Positions 34,001-42,848 are shown, numbered from the stretch's first letter. The stretch: 64,000 bases of DNA from Streptomyces rhizosphaerihabitans (GCF_025399795.1 NZ_JAODTZ010000020.1:1-64000); one strand, 5' to 3'. Translations and numbers: made by a program. Notes: a model not told the origin generated them from the letters alone.

Positions 34001-37000
34001 CAGCATCCGCCGGATCGTGTCCGCGAAACGGACGGGGCGCCCGAGGTTCGCGTACCAGTGCTCGGCGTCCAGCCGGTCGCCGGGCACCGGTTCGGCCAGC
34101 ACCGTCGAGTACAGCGGGGTCGGCGTGCGCGTGCCCCGGATGCCGGAGAGCCGCTCCAGCAGATCCGTGCGGACCGGATCCATCAAGGGGGTGTGGGAGG
34201 CGAACGGTGTCGACAGCCGTCGTACCGGGATGTCCAATGCTTCGAGGTGCCCGCGCAGTTCGGCCAGCGCCGCGGTGTCGCCGGAGACGGCCGTGGAGTG
34301 CGCGCTGTTGACCGCCGCAACGAACAGCCGGTCCGAATAGGGCGCGAGCAGCTTCTCGGCCTCCGTGCGCGGCAGTTCCAGGGCCAGCATGCCGCCCTGT
34401 CCGACCAGCGGGGCGACCGCACGGGCGCGCCCGGTCACCACGGACGCGGCGTCGTCCAGGGTGAGGGCGCCCGCGCTGTACGCGGCGGCGATCTCGCCCA
34501 GGCTGTGCCCGATCACGGCGTCCGGGCGGACGCCGAGCGCACGCCAGGCGGCGGCCAGGGCCGCGTTGACCGCGAACAGCACCGGCTGCAGGAACTCGGT
34601 GCGGTCGAACGGGACGAACTCCTCCGGCGCCGCCAGCACGTTGAGCACGGACCAGCCGACGTGCCGGTGCACCGCCTCGTCGATCCGGGCCAGCTCCTCG
34701 CGGAAGGCCTCCGACTCGGCCGCCAACTCCACGCCCATGCCCGGCCATTGACCGCCGTGCCCGGCGAAGACGAAGGCCACCTTGCCGGTCTGCTCCGCGC
34801 GGGGCGGGGCCAGCGGGACCCGTCCGGTCGCCAACGCGTCGAGCCGTGCGCGCAGTTCGTCCCGGTCGCCGGCGACGATCCCCGCTCGCCGTTCGAAGTG
34901 GCTGCGGTGGTGCGCCAGGGTGTGGGCGACATCGGACAGCGCGGCATCGTCCTGGTCCAGGTACCGGGCCAGCCGTGCGGCCTGCCCCCGCACGGCGGCC
35001 TCACCGCGCCCGGACAGCGCGAACAGCCTCTTGCCCGGGGCGGTTTCCTTCTCCGGCAGGATCTCGGCCGGATCGGCCTCCTCGACGATCAGGTGCGCGT
35101 TGGTTCCGCTGATCCCGAAAGCGCTCACCCCGGCCCGCCGTACGCGGTCGCCCGACGACGGCCAGGCGACCGTCTCCCGCAGCAGGTGCAACCCGCTGTC
35201 GTCCCAGTCGACATGGCGACTGGGCGTGCCGGCGTGCAGGGTGCGCGGCAGGGACCGGTGGCGCAGGGACTGCACGACCTTGATCAGGCCGACCACCCCC
35301 GAAGCCGCCTGCGCGTGACCGATGTTGGACTTGAGCGAGCCGAGATACAGGGGGCGGCCCTGGGGGCGCGAGGGGCCGAAGACCTCCGCGAGGGCGTTCG
35401 CCTCGATCGGGTCGCCGAGGGTGGTGCCGGTCCCGTGCGCCTCGACGTAGTCGATGTCGGCGGGTTCAAGACCGGACTGCTCCAACGCCCGCCGGATCAC
35501 CTGTTCCTGGGCCGGACCGTTCGGCGCGGAGAGGCCCTGGCTGCGGCCGTCCTGGTTGACGGCCGTACCCCGCAGGACGGCCAGCACCTCGTCGCCGTCG
35601 CGCCGCGCGTCACCGAGCCGCTTCAGTACGACCATGCCCGCGCCCTCGGCCCAGATGGCGCCGTCGGCGTCGTCGGAGAAGGAGCGGCAGCGGCCGGTCG
35701 GGGACAGCCCCCGCAGACGGCTGAACTCGACGAAGGTTCCCGGGGTCACCATCAGCGTCACCCCGCCGGCGAGCGCCAGGTCGCACTCGCCCGACCGCAG
35801 CGCCTGCGCCGCCAGGTGCAGCGCCACCAGGGACGACGAGCACGCGGTGTCCACCGTCAGCGCGGGTCCGTTCAGGCCCAGGGTGTACGCGAGCCGGCCC
35901 GAGGCCACGCTCGGCGCCGATCCCGTGCCGACGTACCCGTCCAGCTCATCGAGGCGGGAGCCCGCGAGGTAGTCGCTGCCGAACATGCCGACGTACACAC
36001 CGGTGGTGCTGCCCGCCAGCTCGGCCGGCACGATCCCCGCGCGCTCCAGTGCCTCCCACGCCGTCTCCAGCAGCATCCGCTGCTGCGGGTCCATGGCCGC
36101 CGCTTCCTTCGCGGTGATGCCGAAGAAGCCCGCGTCGAAGGACTCCAGGTCGTCGAGGAACCCGCCCTCCTTGGCGTACGACTTGCCCAGGGCCTCCGGG
36201 TCGGGGTCGTGCAGCGACTCCACGTCCCAGCGGTCGGCCGGGAACGGGCCAACCGCGTCGCGGCCCTCGTCGACGAGCTGCCACAGGCTCTCGGGGTCGT
36301 TCACGCCGCCGGGCAGCCGGCAGGCCATGGCCACCAGGGCCAGCGGCTCGTCCGACGGCGGCGCCGGGGTGCGGGGGGACCGCGGATCGGGTGCGCCGCG
36401 TCCGGTGGTGCGGGTGTCCGTGGCGAGTGCGGTGGCAAGCAGGTGGGCACAGAGCCGGGCCGCGGTGGGGTGGTCGAACAGCAGGGTGGCGGGGAGTCTG
36501 GCACCGATCCGGGTGCCGATGCGGTTGCGGAGCTCCACCGCCGTCACCGAGTCCATGCCGAGCTCACGCAGCGGCTGATCGGGACGGACGGACTCCGCCG
36601 AACGCAGGCCGAGCGCCCGGGACGCCTCTTCTCGGACCAGGGCCAGGACACGTGCGGCGCGGTCGGCCTCCGGGAGCCGGGCCAGCCGGTCCGCCAGAGC
36701 GGAACCGCCGTCCTGACCGGTGCGGGGCGCGGGCAGCAGCGAGCGCCACAGGACCGCCGTACCGTCGCCCCTGGCAGCCGTGGTCTCGCGCAGGCGGGGC
36801 AGGTCCAGGGACCAGGCGATCAGGTGCGGTGCGCCCCGGCGCAGGGCGAGTTCGACGAGTTCGCGGCCCTGGTCGGGGGTGAGGGCGCGGTGGCCCAGCC
36901 GGGCCATCCGGTCCAGGTCGGCATGTTCGGCGGCGAGACCTTCGCCCGCCCAGGCGCCGAAGGAGACCGAGACCGCGGGCAGGCCGAGGGCCCGCCGGTG

Positions 37001-40000
37001 GTGGGCCAGTTGGTCGAGGAAGACGTTGGCCGCCGCGTAGTTGCCCTGGCCCGGGCTGCCGAGGACGCCGGCCGCCGAGGAGATCAACAGGAAGAGGTCG
37101 AGTGGCGTGTCGGCGGTGAGCCGGTGCAGATGGGCGGCGCCGTCCACCTTGGGGCGCAGCACCCGTGCGAGGCGTTCGGGCGTCAGCTCGGCGATCACCC
37201 CGTCGTCCAGGATTCCGGCGCAGTGCACGACACCGCGCAGCGGCAACTCGTCGCCGACGCCTGCGAGTACGCCGGCCAGGGCCGCCGCGTCCGCGATGTC
37301 GCACTCCGCGATCTCGACCTCGGTTCCGAGCGCGGTCAGTTCGGCGGTGACCTCGGCGGCACGGGGATCCGCCGCGCCCTGACGTGAGGTCAGAAGAAGC
37401 CGGGGGACGCCGTGTTCGACGAGGAGCCGGGCGATGTGCCGGCCGACGGCACCGAGTCCGCCGGTGATCAGCACCGTGCCGTCGGTGGGCACAAGTGCGC
37501 CGCGGCCGACGAGGTCGAGGACGACAGGGATGCTCGACGTTCCGGCCCGCCGTATCGCCTCGCGTGCGGCGGTGACGGGCAGGACCTGGGTGCGGGCCGG
37601 ACGCGCCCGCCCGGCGACGGTCTCGTGCAGCGTCCGGGCTGCCTCTTCGGTACTGGTGGCGCCGTTGGCCGCGAGGGGCAGGCCGGCCGCGGTGGTGAAC
37701 GGCACGTCGTCCGGCAGCACCGCGACCAGCCGCGCGTCGGCGACCGCCATGGAGCCGGGCGGGGTGTCGGCGAGGGCGACGACCCGCAGGCCGGAGCTCA
37801 GGTCCCTCACGTCGGCGGCGGTCTCGATGACCACACCGGCGCAGGCGGTACGCGACCGCTCCCCGCCGGGCCCGGGAACCGCCAAGGCGTGCACCTGAAT
37901 CCTCACCCGGCCCGGGGTCAGCGCCGGGGACTCCACCGCGCGCAGGGTCGGGTCGGCCGCGGGACCCGTCAGTTCGTAGCAGTCACCGGCCGGGATCCGC
38001 AGCACGTCGGCCGCGCGGGCACGCACCAGCCGCGGAACGAGCAAGGAGCCGTCCCTGAAGGCGAGTTCGGGCTCGTCGGCATGGGCTACCGCGGTCGGCA
38101 GGACGTCGGCGGGATCGGAGCCCCCGAGGTCGAGCAAGGTCAGTCCGAGGTGCGGGTGTTCGGTCCGGGCGCTGCGGGCGAGGCCCCACAGGACCGACTG
38201 AGCCAGGCCGGGCACGGTGTCCCCGGCACCGGTCGCGACCGCGCCGCGGGTCACCCAGACGGTCCGCACGGGCGGCCGGTCGTCCGCGGGCGCGATCAGG
38301 GAGCGCAGTTCGGCCAGCGCCTCGGCAGCCAACTCCTGCGCCGCGGCTGCCGGTTCGGCATCGGCCGCCGGACGCGGCCAGAATCGTACGACGATGTCGG
38401 CGCCCGTCTCGCGCACCTGGACGCCTGCCGCCGCCAGGCCGCGCAGCGCGTCCGCGACCTGTGGGTCCGAGCGGTCGCCGTGGACGGCCCACGCGGCGCG
38501 CGGTACCGCCGCCGGCTGTTCGGTCACGGCCGTCCACGCCACTTCGTACAGGTGACGGCCGTTCTCCGAGGCGCCGTTCAGGTCCGCCGGATCGGCGGCC
38601 CGCAGCCGCACGTCCTCCAGCCGGCCCGCCGGGAGGCCGTCGGTGTCCCACAGGGTGACATCGAGGGTGAGGTCCGTCCCCGAGCCGCCCGAACGCCGTA
38701 CCAGCGCCGTGAGGTCGCTCGCGCCGCCGGGCGGCAGGACGCAGCGGCCCACCGCGACCGGCAGCAGCACCCGGCCGTCGGACGCGTCCAGCGCGGCGGC
38801 CACCTGCAGGGCGGCGTCCAGCAGCGCCGGGTGGACAGGGTAGGGATCGCTCGCGTCGCGGGCCACGGCCGGCAGCGACAGCCGGGCCAGCAGCTCGCCG
38901 TCGGCGGTGGTCGTGACCGCCGACCGGACGCCCTGGAAGGAGGGACCGTAGCCGAGACCGAGCGTGGCCAGCCGTTCGTACGTCCCGGCGCTCCATGCGG
39001 ACTCGGCGGCCTCCGGCCACACCGGCGGCCGCGCCGCCGTCACCGGAGCGGGCGTGGCCGCCGACGCGGTGGCGTGCAGGGTCCAGCCCGGGGCCTCTGG
39101 GCCGCGCGGGCGGCTGTGCACGGTGACCTCGGGCGCGGATCCGGTGGTGACCACTTCGACCGACACCTCGACCGTGCCGGTCTCGGGCAGCACGAGGGGA
39201 GCGAGCAGAAGCAGATCGCTCACATCGCAGGGAACGTCCGGGCGGGCCAAGGAGAGCGCGGCACGGCACAGCTCCATCACGGTCGTGCCCGACACCACGG
39301 TCCGCCCGAACACGGCGTGGTCGGGCAGCCAGTCGGCGGTGGCCGGGGACCATTCGTTGCGGAAGGTCCAGCGGGTCTCGTCCGCCGACTGCAGCTGAAC
39401 GCCCAGCAACGGGTGCGCGGCGCGGTCGAAGAGACCGGAGGCCACGGCCCCGGAGGCGGGTTCGGGCTCGATCCAGTAGGACTGCGGATCCCAGGAGTAC
39501 GTGGGCAGGTCGGCCGCCTGGGCGTCGGGAACGACGCGGCGCCAGTCGATCCGCCGTCCGTGGACGTGGAGTTCGGCGGCGGCCCGGTCCAGACAGGCGG
39601 GCCCGTCCTCGTCGCGGCGCAGCGATCCGACGGCGACCAGGTCCTCGTGGCCGCGGTCCTCGGCGACCGTGCGGACGGCGGTGACGAGGGAGGGGTGGGG
39701 GCTGAGTTCGACGAAGTGGCGGTAGCCGTCGGCCGCCATGCGTTCCACAGCGGGCGCGAAGCGCACGGGTTCACGCAGGTTCGTGTACCAGTAGTCGGCC
39801 TCCAGCTCCTTTGTGACCGGCTCGCCGGTGACCGTGGAGTACCAGGCGACGGTGGTCGGGGAGGTGGTGACGCCGTCGAGTTCGTCGAGGATCGTCGCGC
39901 GCAGGGGCTCGACCCGGGCGCTGTGGGAGGCGTAGTCGACGTCGAGGCGGCGGACGAACACCTGCTCCCGGTCGAGGTCGGCGAGCAGGACGTCGAGCGG

Positions 40001-42535
40001 CTCCACGTCACCGGCGATCACCGTCGAGCGGCCGCTGTTCACGGCGGCGACGGACACCCTGCCGCCGAGGCCGGCGAGGCGCGCCTCGACCTCTGTATGC
40101 GGCAGGGCGACGACGGCCATCGTCCCGGTGCCGGACAGCTCGGTCAGGGCCTGGCTGCGCAGGGCGACCACCGCGGCGGCGTCGTTGAGGCTCAGCGCCC
40201 CGGCGACGCAGGCCGCGGCGACCTCGCCCTGACTGTGCCCGATCACCGCGTCCGGCCGTACGCCACGGGCCCGCCACACCGCGGCCAGGGAGACCATCAC
40301 GGCGAAGAGGACCGGCTGGACGACGTCCACCCGTTCCAGCGAAGGGGCGCCCTCGTCGCCGCGCAGAACGGCCGCCACCGACCAGACGGTGAACGGGCGC
40401 AGCGCGACGTCGCAGCGGTCGAGCTCGTCGGCGAACACCGTTGACCGGTCGAGGAGTTCGCGGGCCATGCCGGACCACTGGGCGCCCTGGCCGGGGAAGA
40501 CGAACGCCAACTTGCCCGGTGGAAGGGTCTGTTGCGGGCCCACGACCAGGTCGGGGTCCGGCTTTCCCTCGGCGAGGCCGCGGAGCGCGGTGAGCAGTTC
40601 GTCGTGGTCGCCCGCCCGGACGACGACGCGGTGCTCGAAGTGTGTGCGGTGGTGGGTCAGCGTTCCTGCCACGTCGGGCAGTGTCGGCCGCGGCTCTGCG
40701 GCGAGCGCATCGAGCAGGCGGGCTGCCTGCCCCCGGAGGGCCGGGAGGGTGCGGGCGGACAGCGGGAAGAGAGTGCGATCCCCGGTACGAGGGCCCCTGG
40801 CGGACGTGGGAGTGGGAGCAGGCGCCGGCCCGGTACGGGGTCGCCGGGCGGGCTTCGGAGTGGGAGCCGACGTCGGGATCGGCGTCGGTGTCGCGGCCGT
40901 TCGTGTCGGGTCTTCCGGTGACTCCTCCAGCACCACATGCGCGTTGGTGCCGCTGATCCCGAACGCGCTCACCCCGGCCCGCCGCACCCGGTCAACGCGC
41001 CGCGGCCACGCCTCGGCGCCGCTGTGCACGCGCAGGCCGTCGTCCGCCCAGTCGACGTGCTCGGTCGGGGTCCCGGCGTGCAGGGACGCCGGGAGCCGTT
41101 CGTGGCCGAGGGACAGGACCGTCTTGATGACGCCTCCGATGCCCGCCGCGGCCTGTGTGTGACCGATGTTGGACTTCAGGGACCCGACGCCGAGCGGCCG
41201 GTCCGCCGGGCGTCCCGGTCCGAAGACCGACGCGAGCGCCCGGCCCTCGATGGGGTCGCCGAGCCGCGTGCCCGTGCCGTGCGCCTCGACGTAGTCCAGG
41301 TCGTCCGGCCGGAGCCCGGCGTCGTCGAGGGCGGCGCGCAGCACGCGTTCCTGCGCCGGACCGTTCGGCGCGCTCAGACCCTGACTGCGGCCGTCCTGGT
41401 TGATCGCCGACCCCTTGACGACCGCGAGGACCCGGTCGCCGTCCCGGCGCGCGTCCGCGAGCCGCTTGAGGAGCACCAGACCGCAGCCCTCGGCCCACAC
41501 CACCCCGTCCGCCTCGCTGGAGAACGGGCTGCACCGCCCGGACGGCGACAGCCCGCGCAGCCTGCTGAACTCGACGTGCCCGCGCGGTGTCACGAGGAGC
41601 GTCGCGCCGCCGGCCAGCGCGAGGTCGCACTCGCCGCCGGCCAGTGCCCGCGCCGCCAGGTGCAGGGCCACGAGAGAGGAGGAGCAGGCGGTGTCGACCG
41701 TGACGGCCGGCCCCTGGAGTCCGAGGGTGTAGGCGATGCGCCCGGACGCAACGCTGGACGCCGAGCCCGTGCCGACGTGCCCGTCGAGCCGGTCCAGCGG
41801 GGCCGAGGCGAGGTATCCGCTGTCGTACAGGCCGACGTAGACGCCCGTCGAGCTGCCGTTCAGCGTCTCCGGGACGATCCCGGCACGCTCGATCGCCTCC
41901 CAGCCGGTCTGCAGCAGCAGCCGTTGCTGCGGGTCCATGGCCGCGGCCTCGCGCGGCGAGATCCCGAAGAAGGCCGCGTCGAAACGGTCGATGCCGGTCA
42001 GGAAGCCGCCGCGCAGGGTGTACGTCTTGCCGGTGGCCTCCGGGTCGGGGTCGTAGAGCCCCTGGGTGTCCCAGCGGCCCGCGGGCACCTCGCCGACGGC
42101 GTCCTCGCCCGCGGCCAGCAGCCGCCAGAGGGCCTCCGGGTCGTCGGCGCCGCCGGGGAACCGGCAGGCCATGGAGATGATCGCGATGTCGTCGTCCCGC
42201 CGCACGGACGGGCCGGCCGGGACGGAGGCCGGGGCCGGATCGGCCGCACCCAGGGACTGTTCGTCGAGGACGGCCTCGGCGATCCCCGCGATCGTGGGGT
42301 GGTTGAAGACGAGGGACGGCTCGACGGGCCGCCCGGTCCATTCGGACAGGCCCACAGCCAACGTCACCAACTGCCGAGATCCCAGACCGAATTCGGCGAT
42401 CGGGCGCTCCGGTGCGACGGCCGACGGGGCAAGCCCGGCCGCTTCGGCGACGGCCGACGTCAACCAGGCCCGCACCCCCTCGGAGGTCGTCGGTGACATC
42501 TCGGGGAACAGCTTCGGGGACTCGTTCGCAGGCAT
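28034..42535 (-). CDS. hybrid megasynthase: ACP-KS-AT-DH-(ER*)-KR-ACP-KS-AT-DH-KR-ACP-C-FkbH
   Basis: Protein of 4,833 aa. Approximate positions: loading ACP 12-95 (FGLGSRQL); KS1 112-537 (DTACSSS, HGTGT); AT1 676-960 (GHSQG and YASH, methylmalonyl-type); DH1 1041-1322 (HAVFG, DAALQ; the motif proline is Ser); ER remnant 1534-1674; KR1 1684-1919 (TGGLGAVG, LDD, B-type); ACP1 near 1994 (GMDSV); KS2 2064-2492 (DTACSSS); AT2 2588-2873 (GHSLG, FASH); DH2 2946-3226 (HRVTGEVWLP); KR2 3461-3642 (LDD); ACP2 near 3764 (GLDSL); condensation domain 3831-4241 (HHAVSD); FkbH-like phosphatase/glyceryl transferase 4299-4833 (DGDETLWGG, LDDNP, LSCRALGRGVE). The N-terminal ACP would take the chain from the upstream acyl-AMP ligase. 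There is no thioesterase; release is by the reductase downstream. Start at 42535 after GAGGAC. Confidence 0.93.
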   Translation of the reverse strand: MPANESPKLFPEMSPTTSEGVRAWLTSAVAEAAGLAPSAVAPERPIAEFGLGSRQLVTLAVGLSEWTGRPVEPSLVFNHPTIAGIAEAVLDEQSLGAADPAPASVPAGPSVRRDDDIAIISMACRFPGGADDPEALWRLLAAGEDAVGEVPAGRWDTQGLYDPDPEATGKTYTLRGGFLTGIDRFDAAFFGISPREAAAMDPQQRLLLQTGWEAIERAGIVPETLNGSSTGVYVGLYDSGYLASAPLDRLDGHVGTGSASSVASGRIAYTLGLQGPAVTVDTACSSSLVALHLAARALAGGECDLALAGGATLLVTPRGHVEFSRLRGLSPSGRCSPFSSEADGVVWAEGCGLVLLKRLADARRDGDRVLAVVKGSAINQDGRSQGLSAPNGPAQERVLRAALDDAGLRPDDLDYVEAHGTGTRLGDPIEGRALASVFGPGRPADRPLGVGSLKSNIGHTQAAAGIGGVIKTVLSLGHERLPASLHAGTPTEHVDWADDGLRVHSGAEAWPRRVDRVRRAGVSAFGISGTNAHVVLEESPEDPTRTAATPTPIPTSAPTPKPARRPRTGPAPAPTPTSARGPRTGDRTLFPLSARTLPALRGQAARLLDALAAEPRPTLPDVAGTLTHHRTHFEHRVVVRAGDHDELLTALRGLAEGKPDPDLVVGPQQTLPPGKLAFVFPGQGAQWSGMARELLDRSTVFADELDRCDVALRPFTVWSVAAVLRGDEGAPSLERVDVVQPVLFAVMVSLAAVWRARGVRPDAVIGHSQGEVAAACVAGALSLNDAAAVVALRSQALTELSGTGTMAVVALPHTEVEARLAGLGGRVSVAAVNSGRSTVIAGDVEPLDVLLADLDREQVFVRRLDVDYASHSARVEPLRATILDELDGVTTSPTTVAWYSTVTGEPVTKELEADYWYTNLREPVRFAPAVERMAADGYRHFVELSPHPSLVTAVRTVAEDRGHEDLVAVGSLRRDEDGPACLDRAAAELHVHGRRIDWRRVVPDAQAADLPTYSWDPQSYWIEPEPASGAVASGLFDRAAHPLLGVQLQSADETRWTFRNEWSPATADWLPDHAVFGRTVVSGTTVMELCRAALSLARPDVPCDVSDLLLLAPLVLPETGTVEVSVEVVTTGSAPEVTVHSRPRGPEAPGWTLHATASAATPAPVTAARPPVWPEAAESAWSAGTYERLATLGLGYGPSFQGVRSAVTTTADGELLARLSLPAVARDASDPYPVHPALLDAALQVAAALDASDGRVLLPVAVGRCVLPPGGASDLTALVRRSGGSGTDLTLDVTLWDTDGLPAGRLEDVRLRAADPADLNGASENGRHLYEVAWTAVTEQPAAVPRAAWAVHGDRSDPQVADALRGLAAAGVQVRETGADIVVRFWPRPAADAEPAAAAQELAAEALAELRSLIAPADDRPPVRTVWVTRGAVATGAGDTVPGLAQSVLWGLARSARTEHPHLGLTLLDLGGSDPADVLPTAVAHADEPELAFRDGSLLVPRLVRARAADVLRIPAGDCYELTGPAADPTLRAVESPALTPGRVRIQVHALAVPGPGGERSRTACAGVVIETAADVRDLSSGLRVVALADTPPGSMAVADARLVAVLPDDVPFTTAAGLPLAANGATSTEEAARTLHETVAGRARPARTQVLPVTAAREAIRRAGTSSIPVVLDLVGRGALVPTDGTVLITGGLGAVGRHIARLLVEHGVPRLLLTSRQGAADPRAAEVTAELTALGTEVEIAECDIADAAALAGVLAGVGDELPLRGVVHCAGILDDGVIAELTPERLARVLRPKVDGAAHLHRLTADTPLDLFLLISSAAGVLGSPGQGNYAAANVFLDQLAHHRRALGLPAVSVSFGAWAGEGLAAEHADLDRMARLGHRALTPDQGRELVELALRRGAPHLIAWSLDLPRLRETTAARGDGTAVLWRSLLPAPRTGQDGGSALADRLARLPEADRAARVLALVREEASRALGLRSAESVRPDQPLRELGMDSVTAVELRNRIGTRIGARLPATLLFDHPTAARLCAHLLATALATDTRTTGRGAPDPRSPRTPAPPSDEPLALVAMACRLPGGVNDPESLWQLVDEGRDAVGPFPADRWDVESLHDPDPEALGKSYAKEGGFLDDLESFDAGFFGITAKEAAAMDPQQRMLLETAWEALERAGIVPAELAGSTTGVYVGMFGSDYLAGSRLDELDGYVGTGSAPSVASGRLAYTLGLNGPALTVDTACSSSLVALHLAAQALRSGECDLALAGGVTLMVTPGTFVEFSRLRGLSPTGRCRSFSDDADGAIWAEGAGMVVLKRLGDARRDGDEVLAVLRGTAVNQDGRSQGLSAPNGPAQEQVIRRALEQSGLEPADIDYVEAHGTGTTLGDPIEANALAEVFGPSRPQGRPLYLGSLKSNIGHAQAASGVVGLIKVVQSLRHRSLPRTLHAGTPSRHVDWDDSGLHLLRETVAWPSSGDRVRRAGVSAFGISGTNAHLIVEEADPAEILPEKETAPGKRLFALSGRGEAAVRGQAARLARYLDQDDAALSDVAHTLAHHRSHFERRAGIVAGDRDELRARLDALATGRVPLAPPRAEQTGKVAFVFAGHGGQWPGMGVELAAESEAFREELARIDEAVHRHVGWSVLNVLAAPEEFVPFDRTEFLQPVLFAVNAALAAAWRALGVRPDAVIGHSLGEIAAAYSAGALTLDDAASVVTGRARAVAPLVGQGGMLALELPRTEAEKLLAPYSDRLFVAAVNSAHSTAVSGDTAALAELRGHLEALDIPVRRLSTPFASHTPLMDPVRTDLLERLSGIRGTRTPTPLYSTVLAEPVPGDRLDAEHWYANLGRPVRFADTIRRMLDDGYRYFVELSPHPSLTASVEAVAAEAGIDAVSIGSLSRGRDGRGVLLGRLGELYEAGHTPDWPVLLPEGRRIDLPTYAFARERHWRAPAPATGTAGGSPLLGTHVEASDTPGRHIFQSDIDLRDSRFAYLADHRVTGEVWLPGAAFLDLALEAASALRDGGEVRLADVRFVRPLALEADKPVRLQLVLQPAGQDGSRDFTIASAATGERRAPWEHHVTGRVVDGAAEPAPAAPDAGEEPAVLRERCDEEADLPAAYAGLTALGIDYGPAFRVLEQGHRTDTAAIGRLARRPAAGHLLHPAVLDAAFHTAALPADAPAGRAFVPAGVGRLRFTGLRSAPAWATCRLRSVDGDTVLLDLRLWDEKEQLVLEATEFELAALSPLDGALFETRWQPRPAAQERPADGTWLVLADETGVADALGERLATAAVPHVIVRRGAVFAAQGPGRYVLDPTDPRQLTRLLDEAFADGPPERVVQLSALDAPAVEDAATAEQAARCCCLSTLHLVRAFADRPRGRAPRLFVVVRGSQAAGDSTQVTHPQQALAWGFGLSVAQEYPELSTTLIDLPATDGGDDLWTQLRHADDERLVALRESGRLVPRLARTRPDDGGHGGIAADGVHLITGGLGGLGRVAAERLVRRGARRLALLSRGGPDAAAESWINGIEARGVTVHLARADVADRAALTAALDAVRREAGPIAAVVHAAGVLDDATVANLTDERVLRVLAPKVLGTALLTELAPEAERFILFASAAGVLGSAGQSPYAAANAFLDAWAHHLSRTDRRALSLDWGAWTEVGMVAGSDTRAAETSRSGLVAFTPAEGGDLFERVLATSRRQLAPLALDREALDLDPDAARTRPILGDLTAAAADPAGTDDLVARVFAATTDQDRTARLEAYVRAKVDQISGGAVELSATTALKELGLDSLMLVRLRNAFTRELGAELPAAAVFSASDIRSLARALGEVLPERDTGARRQEPQPEAASEVPESELRPATRDVVRLLRSAQPGMPDAAHAVGLAVRLTAPTTRDALTDIVTRLAGRHAALRTSIAAGGGRGRQLRVERQSAEPLLRWTDVPADAGLDADDRLSRLLEPPFDLATAPLWRFELLDAGARGQILVFGAHHAVSDLQSLLLVAGEIDAELSGTSLGDAVTNRDIDLLIEAQRTGDASGAATTDWREAFHGSGRLDLTLARPRPATRSYRAGSVTVAIPDGLMERVSAAASRLAVTPAAFCLGTLTVLLARMRERERFVLAVPVDTRIHADAYDAVGFFGVPVPFPAQAAAGERIEEVLRRTDARLDRVLAKGAMFSDVLSTLAGQGLHRPNAPLVEVYFNYVRSSSARLGRLEVLPAGTGYSDLDLMVTMTPDAGRVRLDHNLDILDAVTSTELAEAFLRLLATTADDPTAPVRTTDTTATAATNTTLTPSGTGTTATPVATTTPVVTATPVVTATLGAREPAAHPRRSLALAATFALGNLPVLCEAALEEGAQEGARERARVEGPTVAEAPYHQVLAALRDPSGVFTDPTTAVGVVLLRAVDLERFGPVTDTVLTELRTAYPAALRALSERSRKPLIVGVLPSARQDDRFARWESDLVTELTDAPGIAVLGPDVWTRHHAVAEPFDERTERLAHLPFTPHFQAAVALRLAQVVRAVVRPAPKVIAVDGDETLWGGVAGEIGPESVDLTGPRALLARTLLRWRAAGALLALVSNNDEDTVRAVLDRPDSPLKAEHFSVLSAGWGPKPGRLTETARTLNLGLDSFLFLDDNPVEIAGVRSALPAVLSVTCPPAAELGDFLGRLWPLVPAPATAEDGLRAGFYVQERERDAVREQAGFEEFLAQLELEVDIRALSGADVERAGQLVRRTNQFTLHPRSADGGDLARWREHGEVWTAAARDRFGDYGQIGLLALRADGDRLDVLAWMLSCRALGRGVEERLLGWLADRADRLGCVKVRLTAERTDRNVPARRLLAALGGGDQDDEHLESVVTPEQLRGFRSWRRQ
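29673..29744. repeat. 18-bp minisatellite in the C-FkbH linker
   Basis: Four 18-bp units (29673-29690, 29691-29708, 29709-29726, 29727-29744); the first two are identical. They encode a six-residue Thr/Val/Pro/Ala unit in a Thr-rich linker between the condensation and FkbH domains. Unit length is in frame. Confidence 0.85.
37515..37935 (-). other. vestigial enoylreductase segment within the megasynthase
   Basis: Between the KR structural half and the KR catalytic half of module 1 is about 140 residues that align by eye with the two ends of an enoylreductase. These include LTPGRVRIQVHALAV, CAGVVIETAADVRDL, GLRVVALAD, LVAVLPDDVPFTTAAGLPL and LPVTAAREAIRRAG. The whole Rossmann cofactor-binding middle (the GGVGxAAxQ region) is absent, so the domain cannot reduce an enoyl group. 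Confidence 0.7.
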
Positions 42536-42848
42536 CTGGGCTGGTGTCCTCGTGAACTTGGGCTCAGGTGGAATCCGGACGGCCGACGCGACGGGTGCGC
42601 ACGGCGTACGACTGATGCCGCCGACGCACGGCAGACGGCAGACGGCAGACGGTGAATTCGGTTGGCGTGCGGCGGATTCCGGCGGCTGTACGAGCGCGGT
42701 ACGACCCCCATGGCGCTGACGCACGACCGCCCTACCGACGACCTACGGCCTACGGCCTACGACGGAGGAACAGGCATGAGGGAACAGGCTTGCCCGAGGC
42801 CGCCGTTGAGCCGCCGACGGCGCGCGGGCACGCCGCCGGCGGGGGAGG
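42536..42848. repeat. 313-nt gap between ligase and megasynthase with 7-bp tandem repeats
   Basis: The gap holds two different heptanucleotide repeats. ACGGCAG is repeated three times plus ACGG at 42627-42651. CCTACGG is repeated almost three times at 42742-42762. No ORF here looks real. The megasynthase reading frame stays open through the first repeat, but the best ribosome site is at 42535, downstream of it. Confidence 0.8.

Noticed and set aside
37412..40444. 1,010-aa rightward ORF across the megasynthase
   Set aside because: Shadow of AT1, DH1 and the KR1 region; no domain signature.
42536..42724. 63-residue N-terminal extension of the megasynthase
   Set aside because: The frame is open, but it crosses the 7-bp repeats, has no ribosome site and is unlike ACP or docking sequence; the ATG at 42535 has GAGGAC upstream.
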